A stretch of 64,000 nt of DNA from Pseudomonas sp. RSB 5.4 (GCF_037126175.1 NZ_CP146986.1:3190501-3254500); one strand, 5' to 3'; positions 36,632 to 45,612 are shown, counted from the stretch's first letter. Notes: a model not told the origin generated them from the sequence alone. Program-made: numbers and translations.

Positions 36632-37465
36632 CTATGGCCGGGCATTGATCTGCTGCTGCAGGTTCTGGATCTGCGCCTGCAGGGTGTTGATGTTGCGGGT
36701 CATCTGGCCGCGGAATGCGTCGAACTCGGCGGTATTGCCGCCACCCTGCGCAGCGGCCGGGCGGTTGTCCTGTTCACTCTTGAGGACGATGATTTCCTGC
36801 TCCAGACGCTCGATCGCCGCGCTCGGGTTACCTTGCTTCTTCAACGCGGCAATATCGGCACTCAGGCTCTTGAGTTGCGCATCGAACTTGCCGGTGTCGA
36901 CCGGGGCGCTTTTCAGGGTTGCCAGTTCCGCACTCAGGGCTTTGATTTGAGCCTGCAACTGGGTATTGGCGTTCTGTTGTTCGGTGGTCTGCGCGGTCAT
37001 CTGCGCCAGACGCTTGTCCAGATCGCTGGTCTGACCGACCACGCCTTGCTGCTGTTTACTCTGATCCAGCAACTGGGTTTCCAGCTGTTTGATCTGCTGC
37101 TTCAAGGCTTCGCTGTCGCTGTTGACGTTGCTCTGGCTGGCGACGACCTTGCCGGAAATATCCTGCAGGCGCCCCGCCGCTTCCTCGCTGATGCGCGCAA
37201 AGCTTTCCTGGGTGGCCACCAGTTGCTGCTCCATCAGCGAAATCTGCTGGAAGCTCCACCAGGCCAGACCGATGAAAGCAAAGAACAGCGCGCCAACCAG
37301 CGCCCACAACGGCCCGGTGCTCGCGGCCTTGACCTTGACCACCGGCGGCGTGCGCGAATGCACGGAAGTGCGGGCGGTCGGCGGAATGTCATCGTCGTCA
37401 AAGGTGTCGGCCCGCAGGCTCGGTACATCGTCGAAATCGTCGTTGGCATCGTTACGCATGGACAT
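36632..37465 (-). CDS. Single-span membrane protein with long periplasmic coiled coil
   Basis: 277 residues: an acidic cytoplasmic start (D-D-F-D-D-V-P), a basic stretch, one membrane helix at about 53-72 (L-W-A-L-V-G-A-L-F-F-A-F-I-G-L), then about 190 residues of Gln/Ala/Leu-rich coiled coil. Proteins of this shape are often labelled 'chromosome segregation ATPase', but no Walker motif is visible here, so no ATPase function is supported. AGG precedes the ATG by 8 bases. The minus-strand epimerase gene lies upstream. Confidence 0.75.
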   Translation of the reverse strand: MSMRNDANDDFDDVPSLRADTFDDDDIPPTARTSVHSRTPPVVKVKAASTGPLWALVGALFFAFIGLAWWSFQQISLMEQQLVATQESFARISEEAAGRLQDISGKVVASQSNVNSDSEALKQQIKQLETQLLDQSKQQQGVVGQTSDLDKRLAQMTAQTTEQQNANTQLQAQIKALSAELATLKSAPVDTGKFDAQLKSLSADIAALKKQGNPSAAIERLEQEIIVLKSEQDNRPAAAQGGGNTAEFDAFRGQMTRNINTLQAQIQNLQQQINARP

Positions 37466-37581
37466 TGAGGCAACCTTTGTGGAACGCGGTGATGGCTGAA
37501 TGCTGCGAAGTATAACCGCCGCAGCCGCAGGGATTGACCCTCAAGCGGCAGTGCGGTTCATTGCCGGCCGGGCGACTTGTA

Positions 37582-38574
37582 TCAACGGATGTCCTGAGCT
37601 TTCCACCAGCCACAGAACTCGTCGAGGGCCGACCACAGGCTGACTTTCGGATCGTAGTCCAGATAATGCCGGGCGCGACTGATGTCGAGGGTGAAATTTT
37701 TCTTCATGACCTGCATGCCCAGCCGCGACAGGGTCGGCTCCGGGCGTCCCGGCCAGAGTTTGCACACGCCTTCGTTGAGCGCCGCAACACTGTAGGCCAG
37801 ACCGTACGAGCGGTATTTAGTGACCTGCGGCACTTCCATTTTGCGCATCACATAATTGACCACATCCCACAACGGCACCGGCGCGCCATTGCTGATGTTG
37901 TAGGCCTTGCCCAACGCGGAACCGGCCGCCAGCAGGCTGCTGAGCAGCGCCTCGTTGAGGTTCTGCACGCTGGTGAAATCGACCTTGTTCAGACCGTCGC
38001 CGATGATCGCCAGACGCCCCTTGCGCTGCATGTTCAGCAGGCGCGGGAAGATGCTCATGTCGCCGGCACCGGTGACGAAACGCGGGCGCAGGGCGATGGT
38101 TTCGAGGCCGAACTCCTGGGCGCCGAAGACCTTTTGCTCGGCCAGATATTTGGTCGCCGCGTAGTGATGCTTGAAGCGCTTGGGCACTTGCTCCTCGGTC
38201 AGGCCGAGGTGATCGCGGCCATCGAAGTAGATCGACGGCGACGACAGATGCACCAGCCGCCGCACGCGCTGCTTGAGGCAGGCTTCGACGACGTTTTCGG
38301 TAACCTGCACGTTGCCCTGATGAAAGTCCTGATAACGCCCCCACAAGCCGACGGCACCGGCACAGTGCACCACGGCTTCGACGTCGGCGCAGAGTTCGCG
38401 CACCAGATCCGCATCGGTGAGATCGCCCGGGACGAACTCGGCGCCACGGCGCACCAGATGCTCGACGCTCTCGGCCCGGCGACCGTTGACCCGCACGTCC
38501 AGGCCCTGCTCCAGGGCGAAACGCGCAAAGCGTCCGCCAATGAAGCCGCTTGCGCCGGTGACCAGAATTTTCAT
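37582..38574 (-). CDS. NAD-dependent epimerase/dehydratase, 3-beta-HSD-like SDR
   Basis: 330 residues of the extended SDR family: G-A-S-G-F-I-G-G at about 7-14, V-V-H-C-A-G-A-V-G, catalytic S-S-P-S-I-Y-F and Y-A-A-T-K (YxxxK, about 140-144). The R-P-R-F-V-T-G-A-G-D segment matches 3-beta-hydroxysteroid dehydrogenase/OleD-type enzymes. The substrate is unknown. GGAGCG precedes ATG 38574; the longer frame is unsupported. Confidence 0.87.
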   Translation of the reverse strand: MKILVTGASGFIGGRFARFALEQGLDVRVNGRRAESVEHLVRRGAEFVPGDLTDADLVRELCADVEAVVHCAGAVGLWGRYQDFHQGNVQVTENVVEACLKQRVRRLVHLSSPSIYFDGRDHLGLTEEQVPKRFKHHYAATKYLAEQKVFGAQEFGLETIALRPRFVTGAGDMSIFPRLLNMQRKGRLAIIGDGLNKVDFTSVQNLNEALLSSLLAAGSALGKAYNISNGAPVPLWDVVNYVMRKMEVPQVTKYRSYGLAYSVAALNEGVCKLWPGRPEPTLSRLGMQVMKKNFTLDISRARHYLDYDPKVSLWSALDEFCGWWKAQDIR

Positions 38575-38627
38575 GTAACGCTCCGATGTCTTTCGTTTAC
38601 CTGATACGTCTGTCTTGACGCTGACCG

Positions 38628-39521
38628 TCAGCCCAAGGGCACCAGCCATCGTGGTGAAGAACGTAGCAATTGTTCGGTCAGCAAGCCCAGCAACTGACCG
38701 CCATTGCGCCAATGATGCCAGTACAACGGCACATCGATCGGTTTATCTGGCAACAGTTCGCGCAAAGTCCCGCGTTGCAACTGCTCGCGCACTTGCAGTT
38801 CCGGCACCAGTCCCCAACCGAACCCGGCTTCGGTCAGACGCACAAAACCTTCGGATGACGGGCACAAGTGGTGCTCGAAACCACCGTCGACACCAAGCGA
38901 TGCGAGGTAGCGATGCTGGAGGAAATCGTCCGGCCCGAACACCAGCGCCGGGGTACGCGGCAACTGTTCGGCACGCACGCCATCGGGAAAATGCCGTTCG
39001 ATGAACGCCGGACTGGCCAGCGCCCGATAGCGCATCGCCCCGAGCAACACACTGCGCGCACCGGCCACCGGGCGTTCGTTGGCACAGACACACGCCGCGA
39101 CTTCTCCGGCACGCATGCGCTTGAGGCCGACGGTCTGATCTTCCACCACCAGATCCAGCAATAAATGCTGCTCGGCGCAGAAATCGCCCACGGCTTCGGC
39201 CCACCAGGTGGCGAGGCTGTCGGCGTTGAGGGCGATGCGCAAACGCTCCGGCACGCCCTCTTCGTCGAGCGCCGGCACCAGGGTCTGCAAGTCACGCTCA
39301 AGCAGGCGCACCTGCTGCACATGGTTGAGCAGCCGCCGGCCAATCTCGGTCGGCGACGGCGGTGTGCCGCGCACCAGCACCGGTTGGCCGACCCGCGCTT
39401 CCAGCAGTTTGATCCGCTGGGAAATCGCCGATTGCGACAAGCCCAGCACCTGTGCGGCGCGTTCGAATCCGGCCTGCTCGACCACAGCGGCCAGCGCGGA
39501 AAGCAATTTATAGTCGAACAT
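38628..39521 (-). CDS. argP: LysR-type regulator ArgP (IciA)
   Basis: 297 residues, the ArgP/LysG subgroup: winged helix with M-F-D-Y-K-L-L-S-A-L-A-A-V and G-L-S-Q-S-A-I-S-Q-R-I-K-L-L-E, then an effector domain. ArgP senses arginine/lysine and activates a basic amino acid exporter. The divergent ACT-domain and LysE-type exporter genes are its probable targets. AGGA precedes ATG 39521; the frame to 39596 is too long for the family. Confidence 0.93.
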   Translation of the reverse strand: MFDYKLLSALAAVVEQAGFERAAQVLGLSQSAISQRIKLLEARVGQPVLVRGTPPSPTEIGRRLLNHVQQVRLLERDLQTLVPALDEEGVPERLRIALNADSLATWWAEAVGDFCAEQHLLLDLVVEDQTVGLKRMRAGEVAACVCANERPVAGARSVLLGAMRYRALASPAFIERHFPDGVRAEQLPRTPALVFGPDDFLQHRYLASLGVDGGFEHHLCPSSEGFVRLTEAGFGWGLVPELQVREQLQRGTLRELLPDKPIDVPLYWHHWRNGGQLLGLLTEQLLRSSPRWLVPLG

Positions 39522-39617
39522 CAGTTTTCCTAATGAGCGATCAGCACTATTGGTTTTTCTTATACAGCTTTCGACCGGAGAATAGCCAGCAAGCACTCTT
39601 TATCAAGGAACACTGCA

Positions 39618-40019
39618 ATGGCTGGCGAAACCTCACTCACGACGTTGCTGCGCAGCATGAGCCCGCAGCTCAATGCCGGCGAATACGTGTTCTGCACCCT
39701 GCGTGACGCTCAGTTGCCCGACGGTCTGGAGATTGTCGGCAGCTTTCGTGAACAGGAAGGCCTGACCGTGATCCTCGAACGCTCTCAGGCGGAACACGCC
39801 GGGTTCAGTTTCGATTATGTCGCGGCGTGGATCACCCTCAACGTGCATTCGGCACTGGAAGCGGTCGGCCTCACCGCTGCGTTCGCCAGCGCACTGGGCA
39901 AGGCCGGGATCAGTTGCAACGTGATCGCCGGTTACTACCACGACCACTTGTTTGTCGGACAGGCCGACGCCGAACGCGCCATGCACGTGCTGCGCGATCT
40001 CGCAGCCAACGCGGAGTAA
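39618..40019 (+). CDS. ACT-domain-like protein linked to the amino acid exporter
   Basis: 133 residues in two ACT-like halves (E-Y-V-F-C-T-L-R-D...F-R-E-Q-E-G-L-T-V-I-L and V-H-S-A-L-E-A-V-G-L-T-A-A-F), with a conserved N-V-I-A-G-Y-Y-H-D-H-L-F-V end. Such proteins bind amino acids. Its place between argP and the exporter, five bases before the exporter ATG, suggests it senses or gates basic amino acids for that system. Confidence 0.82.
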   Translation: MAGETSLTTLLRSMSPQLNAGEYVFCTLRDAQLPDGLEIVGSFREQEGLTVILERSQAEHAGFSFDYVAAWITLNVHSALEAVGLTAAFASALGKAGISCNVIAGYYHDHLFVGQADAERAMHVLRDLAANAE

Positions 40020-40024
40020 TCGTT

Positions 40025-40627
40025 ATGTGGCAAAGCTATGTGAACGGCCTGCTGGTGGCGTTCGGGTTGATCATGGCGATCGGCACGCAGAATGCTTTTG
40101 TATTGGCTCAAAGTCTGCGGCGCGAACATCACCTGCCGGTGGCGGCGTTGTGTGTGGCGTGCGATGCGCTGCTGGTGGCGGCCGGGGTTTTCGGCCTGGC
40201 CACGGTGTTGGCGCAGAACCCGACATTGCTCGCAGTGGCGCGCTGGGGCGGCGCCGTCTTTCTGATCTGGTACGGCAGCCAGGCGCTGCGCCGGGCGTTC
40301 TCGAAACAGAGTCTGGATCAGGGCGAAAACCACACCGTACGCTCGTTGCGCGCGGTGATGCTCAGCGCGCTGGCAGTGACGTTGCTCAATCCGCACGTTT
40401 ATCTGGACACGGTGTTGCTGATCGGCTCGCTCGGTGCGCAGCAGTCGGTGCCGGGGGCTTATGTCGTGGGCGCGGCGAGTGCGTCGCTGCTGTGGTTTTT
40501 CACTCTTGCACTGGGTGCCGCATGGCTTGCGCCATGGCTGGCAAGGCCGAGTACCTGGCGGATTCTCGATCTGGTGGTGGCGTTGATGATGTTTACAGTC
40601 GCAGGGCAATTGATATTGACGCAGTGA
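40025..40627 (+). CDS. LysE/ArgO-family amino acid exporter
   Basis: 200 residues with six hydrophobic helices and the LysE-family signature G-x-x-x-A-I-G-T-Q-N-A-F-V-L (about 14-27) plus N-P-H-V-Y-L-D-T. It should export arginine and/or lysine through the inner membrane. GGAG lies inside the end of the ACT gene, so the two are coupled. ArgP-type regulators control such genes in Escherichia and Corynebacterium. Confidence 0.9.
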   Translation: MWQSYVNGLLVAFGLIMAIGTQNAFVLAQSLRREHHLPVAALCVACDALLVAAGVFGLATVLAQNPTLLAVARWGGAVFLIWYGSQALRRAFSKQSLDQGENHTVRSLRAVMLSALAVTLLNPHVYLDTVLLIGSLGAQQSVPGAYVVGAASASLLWFFTLALGAAWLAPWLARPSTWRILDLVVALMMFTVAGQLILTQ

Positions 40628-40803
40628 TTTATTCCAAACAGCTCTGGAACCTCTATCCCACACAGTTGTTGCGTGGTTAAGCCTTGACCCCGGTGCTATG
40701 ATCCGAACCCTGCGCCGCAAAGAGTAAAAACTCGTCGGTGCATTTCTGGCCGCCCGTGATCGGCCTTGCGCTCACCGCAACAGACCTGATTAGGAGAATC
40801 ATC

Positions 40804-41400
40804 ATGGCTTTCGAATTGCCGCCGCTGCCTTACGCACACGATGCCCTGCAGCCGCACATTTCCAAGGAAACCCTGGAATTTCACCACGACAAGCACCACA
40901 ACACCTATGTCGTGAACCTGAACAACCTGGTGCCAGGCACCGAGTTCGAAGGCAAGACCCTGGAAGAGATCGTCAAGACTTCCTCGGGCGGCATCTTCAA
41001 CAACGCCGCTCAGGTCTGGAACCACACTTTCTACTGGAACTGCCTGGCGCCAAACGCCGGCGGTCAACCAACCGGCGCACTGGCTGAAGCCATCAATGCG
41101 GCTTTCGGTTCGTTCGACAAGTTCAAGGAAGAGTTCAGCAAAACCTCGATCGGCACCTTCGGTTCCGGCTGGGGCTGGCTGGTGAAGAAGGCTGACGGTT
41201 CCCTGGCTCTGGCCAGCACCATCGGCGCCGGCAACCCGCTGACCAGCGGCGACACCCCGCTGCTGACCTGCGACGTCTGGGAACACGCTTACTACATCGA
41301 CTACCGCAACCTGCGTCCGAAGTACGTTGAAGCGTTCTGGAACCTGGTCAACTGGAAGTTCGTTGCTGAGCAGTTCGAAGGCAAAACCTTCACCGCTTAA
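40804..41400 (+). CDS. sodB: Iron superoxide dismutase
   Basis: 198 residues. It converts superoxide to H2O2 and O2 in the cytoplasm. The metal ligands fit H27 (L-E-F-H-H-D-K-H-H), H75 (V-W-N-H-T-F-Y-W), D158 and H162 ([12 protein letters not shown]). The Gln in A-A-Q-V-W-N-H marks the Fe form rather than the Mn form. AGGAG precedes ATG 40804, and a clean terminator follows. bifA comes next as in P. aeruginosa. Confidence 0.98.
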   Translation: MAFELPPLPYAHDALQPHISKETLEFHHDKHHNTYVVNLNNLVPGTEFEGKTLEEIVKTSSGGIFNNAAQVWNHTFYWNCLAPNAGGQPTGALAEAINAAFGSFDKFKEEFSKTSIGTFGSGWGWLVKKADGSLALASTIGAGNPLTSGDTPLLTCDVWEHAYYIDYRNLRPKYVEAFWNLVNWKFVAEQFEGKTFTA

Positions 41401-41414
41401 GCTGCGCGCCAGAT

Positions 41415-41443
41415 AAAAAACCCGGCTATGGCCGGGTTTTTTT
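41415..41443 (+). terminator. Rho-independent terminator of sodB
   Basis: AAAAAACCCGGC-TATG-GCCGGGTTTTTTT, 14 bases after the stop codon. Confidence 0.95.
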
Positions 41444-41457
41444 ATGCCTTTGATTTC

Positions 41458-41555
41458 TGTAGGAGCTGCCGAAGGTTCGGGCCGCGTTCGGACGATCTTT
41501 TGATCTTGTTTTTACAATCAACTTCAAAAGATCGCAGCCTGCGGCAGCTCCTACA
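41458..41555. repeat. REP doublet, 'GTAGGAGCTGCCG' family, one arm altered
   Basis: The right arm is standard (GATCGCAGCCTGCGGCAGCT). The left arm starts TGTAGGAGCTGCCGAAGGTTCG and carries an unusual GGGCCGCGTTCGGAC segment in place of the usual CTGC. Confidence 0.85.
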
Positions 41556-41654
41556 GGGAATAGCGTTTTTCTCACGATGAACGCTGGCTCCGGCCGCTTG
41601 CTGGTGCAGCACAGCGAGCTACCATCAAATCAGTGAAAATTTGTTCCGCACCGC

Positions 41655-41682
41655 TCAAGTTGAGGGCCGAAACTACCGACAC
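41655..41682 (+). promoter_or_regulatory. Possible sigma-28 (FliA) promoter of bifA
   Basis: TCAAG, then 15 bases, then ACCGACAC, compared with the flagellar consensus TCAAG-N15-GCCGATAA. The -35 part is good, the -10 part matches 5 of 8. Weak evidence by sequence only. Confidence 0.3.
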
Positions 41683-41834
41683 AGTACAAATAGAGCTGAG
41701 ACTCCAGACAGCAGCATTTCGGCCAAGGCCACGGGCAAATGTTCCGGGGCTTGATTGTCCCTTTGACTGCCAACACGGGATTGCCAATACTCATGGCAAC
41801 TTGACGCTACCCGCACGGAACAAGGAATAACCCT

Positions 41835-43886
41835 TTGAAGCTGGAACTCAAGAACAGCTTGTCGGTGAAGTTGCTCCGGGTCGTGCTCCTTTCGGCATTG
41901 ATCGTCGGCGTAGTCTTGAGCTGCGCCCAGATCGTTTTCGATGCCTATAAAACCCGCCAGGCGGTGGCCGGCGATGCGCAGCGCATCCTCGACATGTTCC
42001 GTGATCCCTCGACTCAGGCCGTGTACAGCCTGGACCGGGAAATGGGCATGCAGGTGATCGAAGGCCTGTTCCAGGACGACGCCGTGCGCCAGGCCTCCAT
42101 CGGCCATCCCAACGAAGCCATGCTCGCGCAAAAATCCCGCGAGTTGCAGCACTCCAACAGCCGTTGGCTGACCGATCTGATCCTCGGTCAGGAACGCACC
42201 TTCACCACCCAACTGGTCGGCCGCGGCCCGTACAGCGAGTATTACGGCGACCTGAGCATCACCCTCGACACCGCCACCTATGGCGAGAGTTTCATCGTCA
42301 GTTCGGTGATCATTTTCATTTCCGGCGTGTTGCGCGCCCTGGCCATGGGCCTGGTGCTGTATCTGGTCTATCACTGGCTGCTGACCAAGCCGCTGTCGCG
42401 GATCATCGAGCACCTGACCGAAATCAATCCCGATCGCCCCAGCGAGCACAAGATTCCGCAGATCAAGGGCAACGAGAAGAACGAACTCGGCATCTGGATC
42501 AACACCGCCAACCAGTTGCTTGAATCCATCGAACGCAACACGCACCTGCGCCACGAAGCGGAAAACAGCCTGCTGCGCATGGCTCAGTACGACTTCCTCA
42601 CCGGTCTGCCGAACCGCCAGCAATTGCAGCAGCAACTGGACAAGATTCTGGTCGACGCCGGCAAGCTGCAACGTCGGGTCGCGGTGTTGTGCGTGGGGCT
42701 GGACGATTTCAAAGGGATCAACGAGCAGTTCAGCTACCAGACCGGCGACCAGTTGCTGCTGGCGCTGGCCGACCGCCTGCGCGGCCATAGCGGTCGCCTG
42801 GGTGCCCTCGCCCGTCTGGGCGGCGACCAGTTTGCGCTGGTGCAGGCCGATATCGAACAACCTTACGAAGCGGCAGAGCTGGCGCAAAGCATCCTCGATG
42901 ATCTGGAAGCGGCGTTTGCCCTCGACCATCAGGAAATCCGCCTGCGCGCAACCATCGGCATCACCCTGTTCCCCGAGGACGGCGACAGCACCGAGAAGCT
43001 GTTGCAGAAGGCCGAGCAGACCATGACGCTGGCCAAGACCCGTTCGCGCAATCGCTATCAGTTCTACATCGCCAGCGTCGACAGCGAGATGCGTCGCCGT
43101 CGCGAACTGGAAAAAGACCTGCGTGACGCGCTGATTCGCGATCAGTTCTACCTCGTCTATCAACCGCAGATCAGCTACCGCGATCACCGCGTGGTCGGGG
43201 TCGAAGCGCTGATTCGCTGGCAGCACCCGGAGCACGGTCTGGTGCCGCCGGACCTGTTTATCCCGCTGGCCGAGCAGAACGGCACGATCATCGCCATCGG
43301 CGAATGGGTGCTGGATCAGGCCTGCAAGCAATTGCGCGAATGGCACGATCAGGGCTTCGTCGATCTGCGCATGGCGGTCAACCTGTCCACCGTGCAACTG
43401 CACCACGCCGAGTTGCCGCGAGTGGTTAACAACCTGCTGCAGATCTACCGCCTGCCGCCGCGCAGCCTGGAGCTGGAAGTCACCGAAACCGGCCTGATGG
43501 AAGACATCAGCACCGCCGCCCAACATCTGCTGAGCCTGCGTCGTTCCGGGGCGCTGATCGCCATCGACGACTTCGGCACCGGCTACTCATCACTGAGTTA
43601 TCTGAAAAGCCTGCCGCTGGACAAGATCAAGATCGACAAGAGCTTCGTTCAGGATCTGCTGGATGACGACGATGATGCGACCATCGTTCGCGCGATCATT
43701 CAACTGGGCAAGAGCCTGGGCATGCAGGTGATCGCCGAAGGCGTGGAAACCGCCGAGCAGGAGTCCTACATCATCTCCGAAGGCTGTCACGAAGGTCAGG
43801 GTTACCACTACAGCAAACCGCTGCCTGCCCGGGAACTGACTGCCTACCTCAAGCAAGCCCAGCGCAGCAACGCGGCTATTTTATAA
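41835..43886 (+). CDS. bifA: BifA-type c-di-GMP phosphodiesterase (degenerate GGDEF plus EAL)
   Basis: 683 residues: a membrane segment at about 12-34, a periplasmic part to about 152, a second membrane segment (about 153-183), a HAMP-like linker, a GGDEF domain whose motif is GGDQF (329-333), and an EAL domain with E-A-L at 457-459 plus D-D-F-G-T-G-Y-S-S and the later E-G-V-E-T. The altered GGDEF and intact EAL match BifA of Pseudomonas, which breaks down c-di-GMP and promotes swarming and biofilm dispersal; length (P. aeruginosa BifA about 687) and the sodB neighbour agree. No clear Shine-Dalgarno precedes ATG 41835. Confidence 0.93.
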   Translation: MKLELKNSLSVKLLRVVLLSALIVGVVLSCAQIVFDAYKTRQAVAGDAQRILDMFRDPSTQAVYSLDREMGMQVIEGLFQDDAVRQASIGHPNEAMLAQKSRELQHSNSRWLTDLILGQERTFTTQLVGRGPYSEYYGDLSITLDTATYGESFIVSSVIIFISGVLRALAMGLVLYLVYHWLLTKPLSRIIEHLTEINPDRPSEHKIPQIKGNEKNELGIWINTANQLLESIERNTHLRHEAENSLLRMAQYDFLTGLPNRQQLQQQLDKILVDAGKLQRRVAVLCVGLDDFKGINEQFSYQTGDQLLLALADRLRGHSGRLGALARLGGDQFALVQADIEQPYEAAELAQSILDDLEAAFALDHQEIRLRATIGITLFPEDGDSTEKLLQKAEQTMTLAKTRSRNRYQFYIASVDSEMRRRRELEKDLRDALIRDQFYLVYQPQISYRDHRVVGVEALIRWQHPEHGLVPPDLFIPLAEQNGTIIAIGEWVLDQACKQLREWHDQGFVDLRMAVNLSTVQLHHAELPRVVNNLLQIYRLPPRSLELEVTETGLMEDISTAAQHLLSLRRSGALIAIDDFGTGYSSLSYLKSLPLDKIKIDKSFVQDLLDDDDDATIVRAIIQLGKSLGMQVIAEGVETAEQESYIISEGCHEGQGYHYSKPLPARELTAYLKQAQRSNAAIL

Positions 43887-43888
43887 AG

Positions 43889-43976
43889 TCAAAAGATCGC
43901 AGCCTGCGGCAGCTCCTGCAGGGAGCGCATTCCCCTGTAGGAGCTGTCGAGTGAAACGAAGCTGCGATCTTTTGAT
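43889..43976. repeat. REP doublet with two different halves
   Basis: The left half is the common AGATCGCAGCCTGCGGCAGC form; the right half is GTAGGAGCTGTCGAGTGAAA-type, a related variant ending GCTGCGATCTTTTG. Confidence 0.85.
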
Positions 43977-44029
43977 CTGCGCCATCACACCGGCGTAAAC
44001 AAGAAATATTTCCAGCCACAGCCCTTTAC

Positions 44030-44056
44030 ACATAATGCGAAAGATTTGCATTATGT
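44030..44056 (+). promoter_or_regulatory. Long palindrome before the imelysin operon, Fur-box-like
   Basis: Perfect 9-bp arms ACATAATGC (44030-44038) and GCATTATGT (44048-44056) around GAAAGATTT. The inner GCGAAAGATTTGCATTATG agrees with the Fur consensus GATAATGATAATCATTATC at 12 of 19 positions. The start codon is about 60 bases downstream. Iron control by Fur is the most likely reading. Confidence 0.6.
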
Positions 44057-44114
44057 CGCAGCTTTGCGCACCCCCGCGCCCTGTCCATTCATTTACCGAA
44101 GCAGGATGTTCGCC

Positions 44115-45455
44115 ATGATTCGTATGCCTCTGGCTACCGCCAGTCTGCTGGCCATCGCTATTTCCCTCGCCGGTTGCGGCGAAGGCAAAGACAAGGCGGC
44201 CGCTGCGGCCACGCCGACTCCAGCCGCCAGCACCGCTGCCGCTGCTCCTGCCGCAGCCGGGAAAGTCGACGAAGCCGCCGCCAAGGCTGTGGTCGCGCAC
44301 TACACCGACATGGTCTTCGCCGTCTACAGCGATGCCGAATCCACCGCGAAAACCCTGCAGACCGCCGTAGACGCCTTCCTCGCCAAGCCGAATGCCGAGA
44401 CGCTGAAAGCCGCCCGTGAAGCGTGGATCGCCGCACGCGTACCTTACCTGCAGAGCGAAGTATTCCGATTCGGCAACACCATCATCGACGACTGGGAAGG
44501 TCAGGTGAACGCCTGGCCTCTGGACGAAGGCCTGATCGACTACGTCGACAAATCCTACGAGCACGCACTGGGTAACCCGGGTGCCAACGCCAATATCATC
44601 GCCAACACTGAAATCCAGGTCGGCGAAGACAAGGTCGATGTCAAAGACATCACCCCGGAAAAACTCGCCAGCCTGAACGAGTTGGGCGGTTCCGAAGCCA
44701 ACGTCGCCACCGGCTACCACGCTATCGAATTCCTGCTCTGGGGCCAGGACCTGAACGGCACCGGCCCGGGCGCCGGCAACCGTCCTGCTTCCGACTACCT
44801 GGAAGGCGCGGGCGCCACCGGCGGTCACAACGATCGTCGTCGTGCGTACCTCAAAGCGGTGACCCAACTGCTGGTCAGCGATCTGGAAGAAATGGTCGGT
44901 AACTGGAAGCCGAACGTGGCTGACAACTACCGCGCCACCCTGGAAGCCGAGCCTGCCGAAACCGGCCTGCGCAAAATGCTGTTCGGCATGGGCAGTCTGT
45001 CGCTGGGTGAACTGGCGGGCGAGCGCATGAAAGTATCCCTGGAAGCCAACTCCCCGGAAGACGAACAGGATTGCTTCAGCGACAACACCCACAACTCGCA
45101 CTTCTACGATGCCAAAGGCATTCGTAACGTGTACCTGGGCGAATACACCCGCACCGACGGCACCAAGATGACCGGTGCCAGCCTGTCGTCGCTGGTGGCC
45201 AAGGCCGACCCGGCTGCCGACAACGCGCTGAAAGCCGATCTGGCCGCTACCGAAGCCAAGATCCAGGTCATGGTCGATCACGCCAACAAGGGTGAGCACT
45301 ACGATCAGTTGATCGCTGCGGGCAATACCGCTGGCAACCAGATCGTGCGTGATGCCATCGCTGCGCTGGTCAAGCAGACCGGTTCGATCGAAGCGGCTGC
45401 CGGCAAGCTGGGCATCAGCGACCTGAACCCGGACAACGCTGATCACGAGTTCTGA
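44115..45455 (+). CDS. icmP: Imelysin-family lipoprotein (IcmP-like peptidase/iron-related)
   Basis: 446 residues: a lipoprotein signal peptide with lipobox L-A-G-C (about 16-19), an Ala/Pro-rich spacer, then an imelysin (peptidase M75) domain with the G-Y-H-A-I-E signature (200-205) and W-G-Q-D. P. aeruginosa IcmP, an insulin-cleaving outer membrane protein, has the same gene context; related EfeO/imelysin proteins bind iron, so proteolysis may not be the main role. AGGA precedes ATG 44115; ATG 44106 is an alternative. It starts a four-gene imelysin/cytochrome group after a Fur-like palindrome. Confidence 0.9.
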   Translation: MIRMPLATASLLAIAISLAGCGEGKDKAAAAATPTPAASTAAAAPAAAGKVDEAAAKAVVAHYTDMVFAVYSDAESTAKTLQTAVDAFLAKPNAETLKAAREAWIAARVPYLQSEVFRFGNTIIDDWEGQVNAWPLDEGLIDYVDKSYEHALGNPGANANIIANTEIQVGEDKVDVKDITPEKLASLNELGGSEANVATGYHAIEFLLWGQDLNGTGPGAGNRPASDYLEGAGATGGHNDRRRAYLKAVTQLLVSDLEEMVGNWKPNVADNYRATLEAEPAETGLRKMLFGMGSLSLGELAGERMKVSLEANSPEDEQDCFSDNTHNSHFYDAKGIRNVYLGEYTRTDGTKMTGASLSSLVAKADPAADNALKADLAATEAKIQVMVDHANKGEHYDQLIAAGNTAGNQIVRDAIAALVKQTGSIEAAAGKLGISDLNPDNADHEF

Positions 45456-45472
45456 TCACGCGCGTTCGACTG

Positions 45473-45500
45473 AAAAAGGCGACCTCCGGGTCGCCTTTTT
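45473..45500 (+). terminator. Terminator after icmP
   Basis: AAAAAGGCGACC-TCCG-GGTCGCCTTTTT, a strong stem with T-run 17 bases after the icmP stop. The following three genes may therefore use their own promoter or read-through. Confidence 0.92.
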
Positions 45501-45533
45501 CATGCCTGCCATACACAAAACCCTGTGGGAGCG

Positions 45534-45612
45534 GGCTTGCTCGCGAAAGCGGTGTATCAGTCAATTCATCTGTGTCTGACCCACCGCTTTCGCGAGCAAG
45601 CCCTCTCCCACA
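45534..45612. repeat. REP doublet, 'TGTGGGAGCGRGCTTGCTCGCGAA' family
   Basis: TGTGGGAGCGGGCTTGCTCG and the inverse CGAGCAAGCCCTCTCCCACA with one mismatch. Confidence 0.92.

Larger units (their letters stand above)
41401..41834. other. Intergenic region between sodB and bifA
   Basis: Contains the sodB terminator, a REP doublet and a leader of about 275 bases before bifA with one sigma-28-like sequence (41655-41682). Short open frames here lack ribosome sites. Confidence 0.5.

Noticed and set aside
36632..37465. Chromosome segregation ATPase function for the coiled-coil protein
   Set aside because: No Walker A or B motif is visible; only a membrane helix and coiled coil.
41673..43526. 617-codon minus-strand open frame over bifA
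   Set aside because: Antisense shadow of a clear GGDEF-EAL gene.
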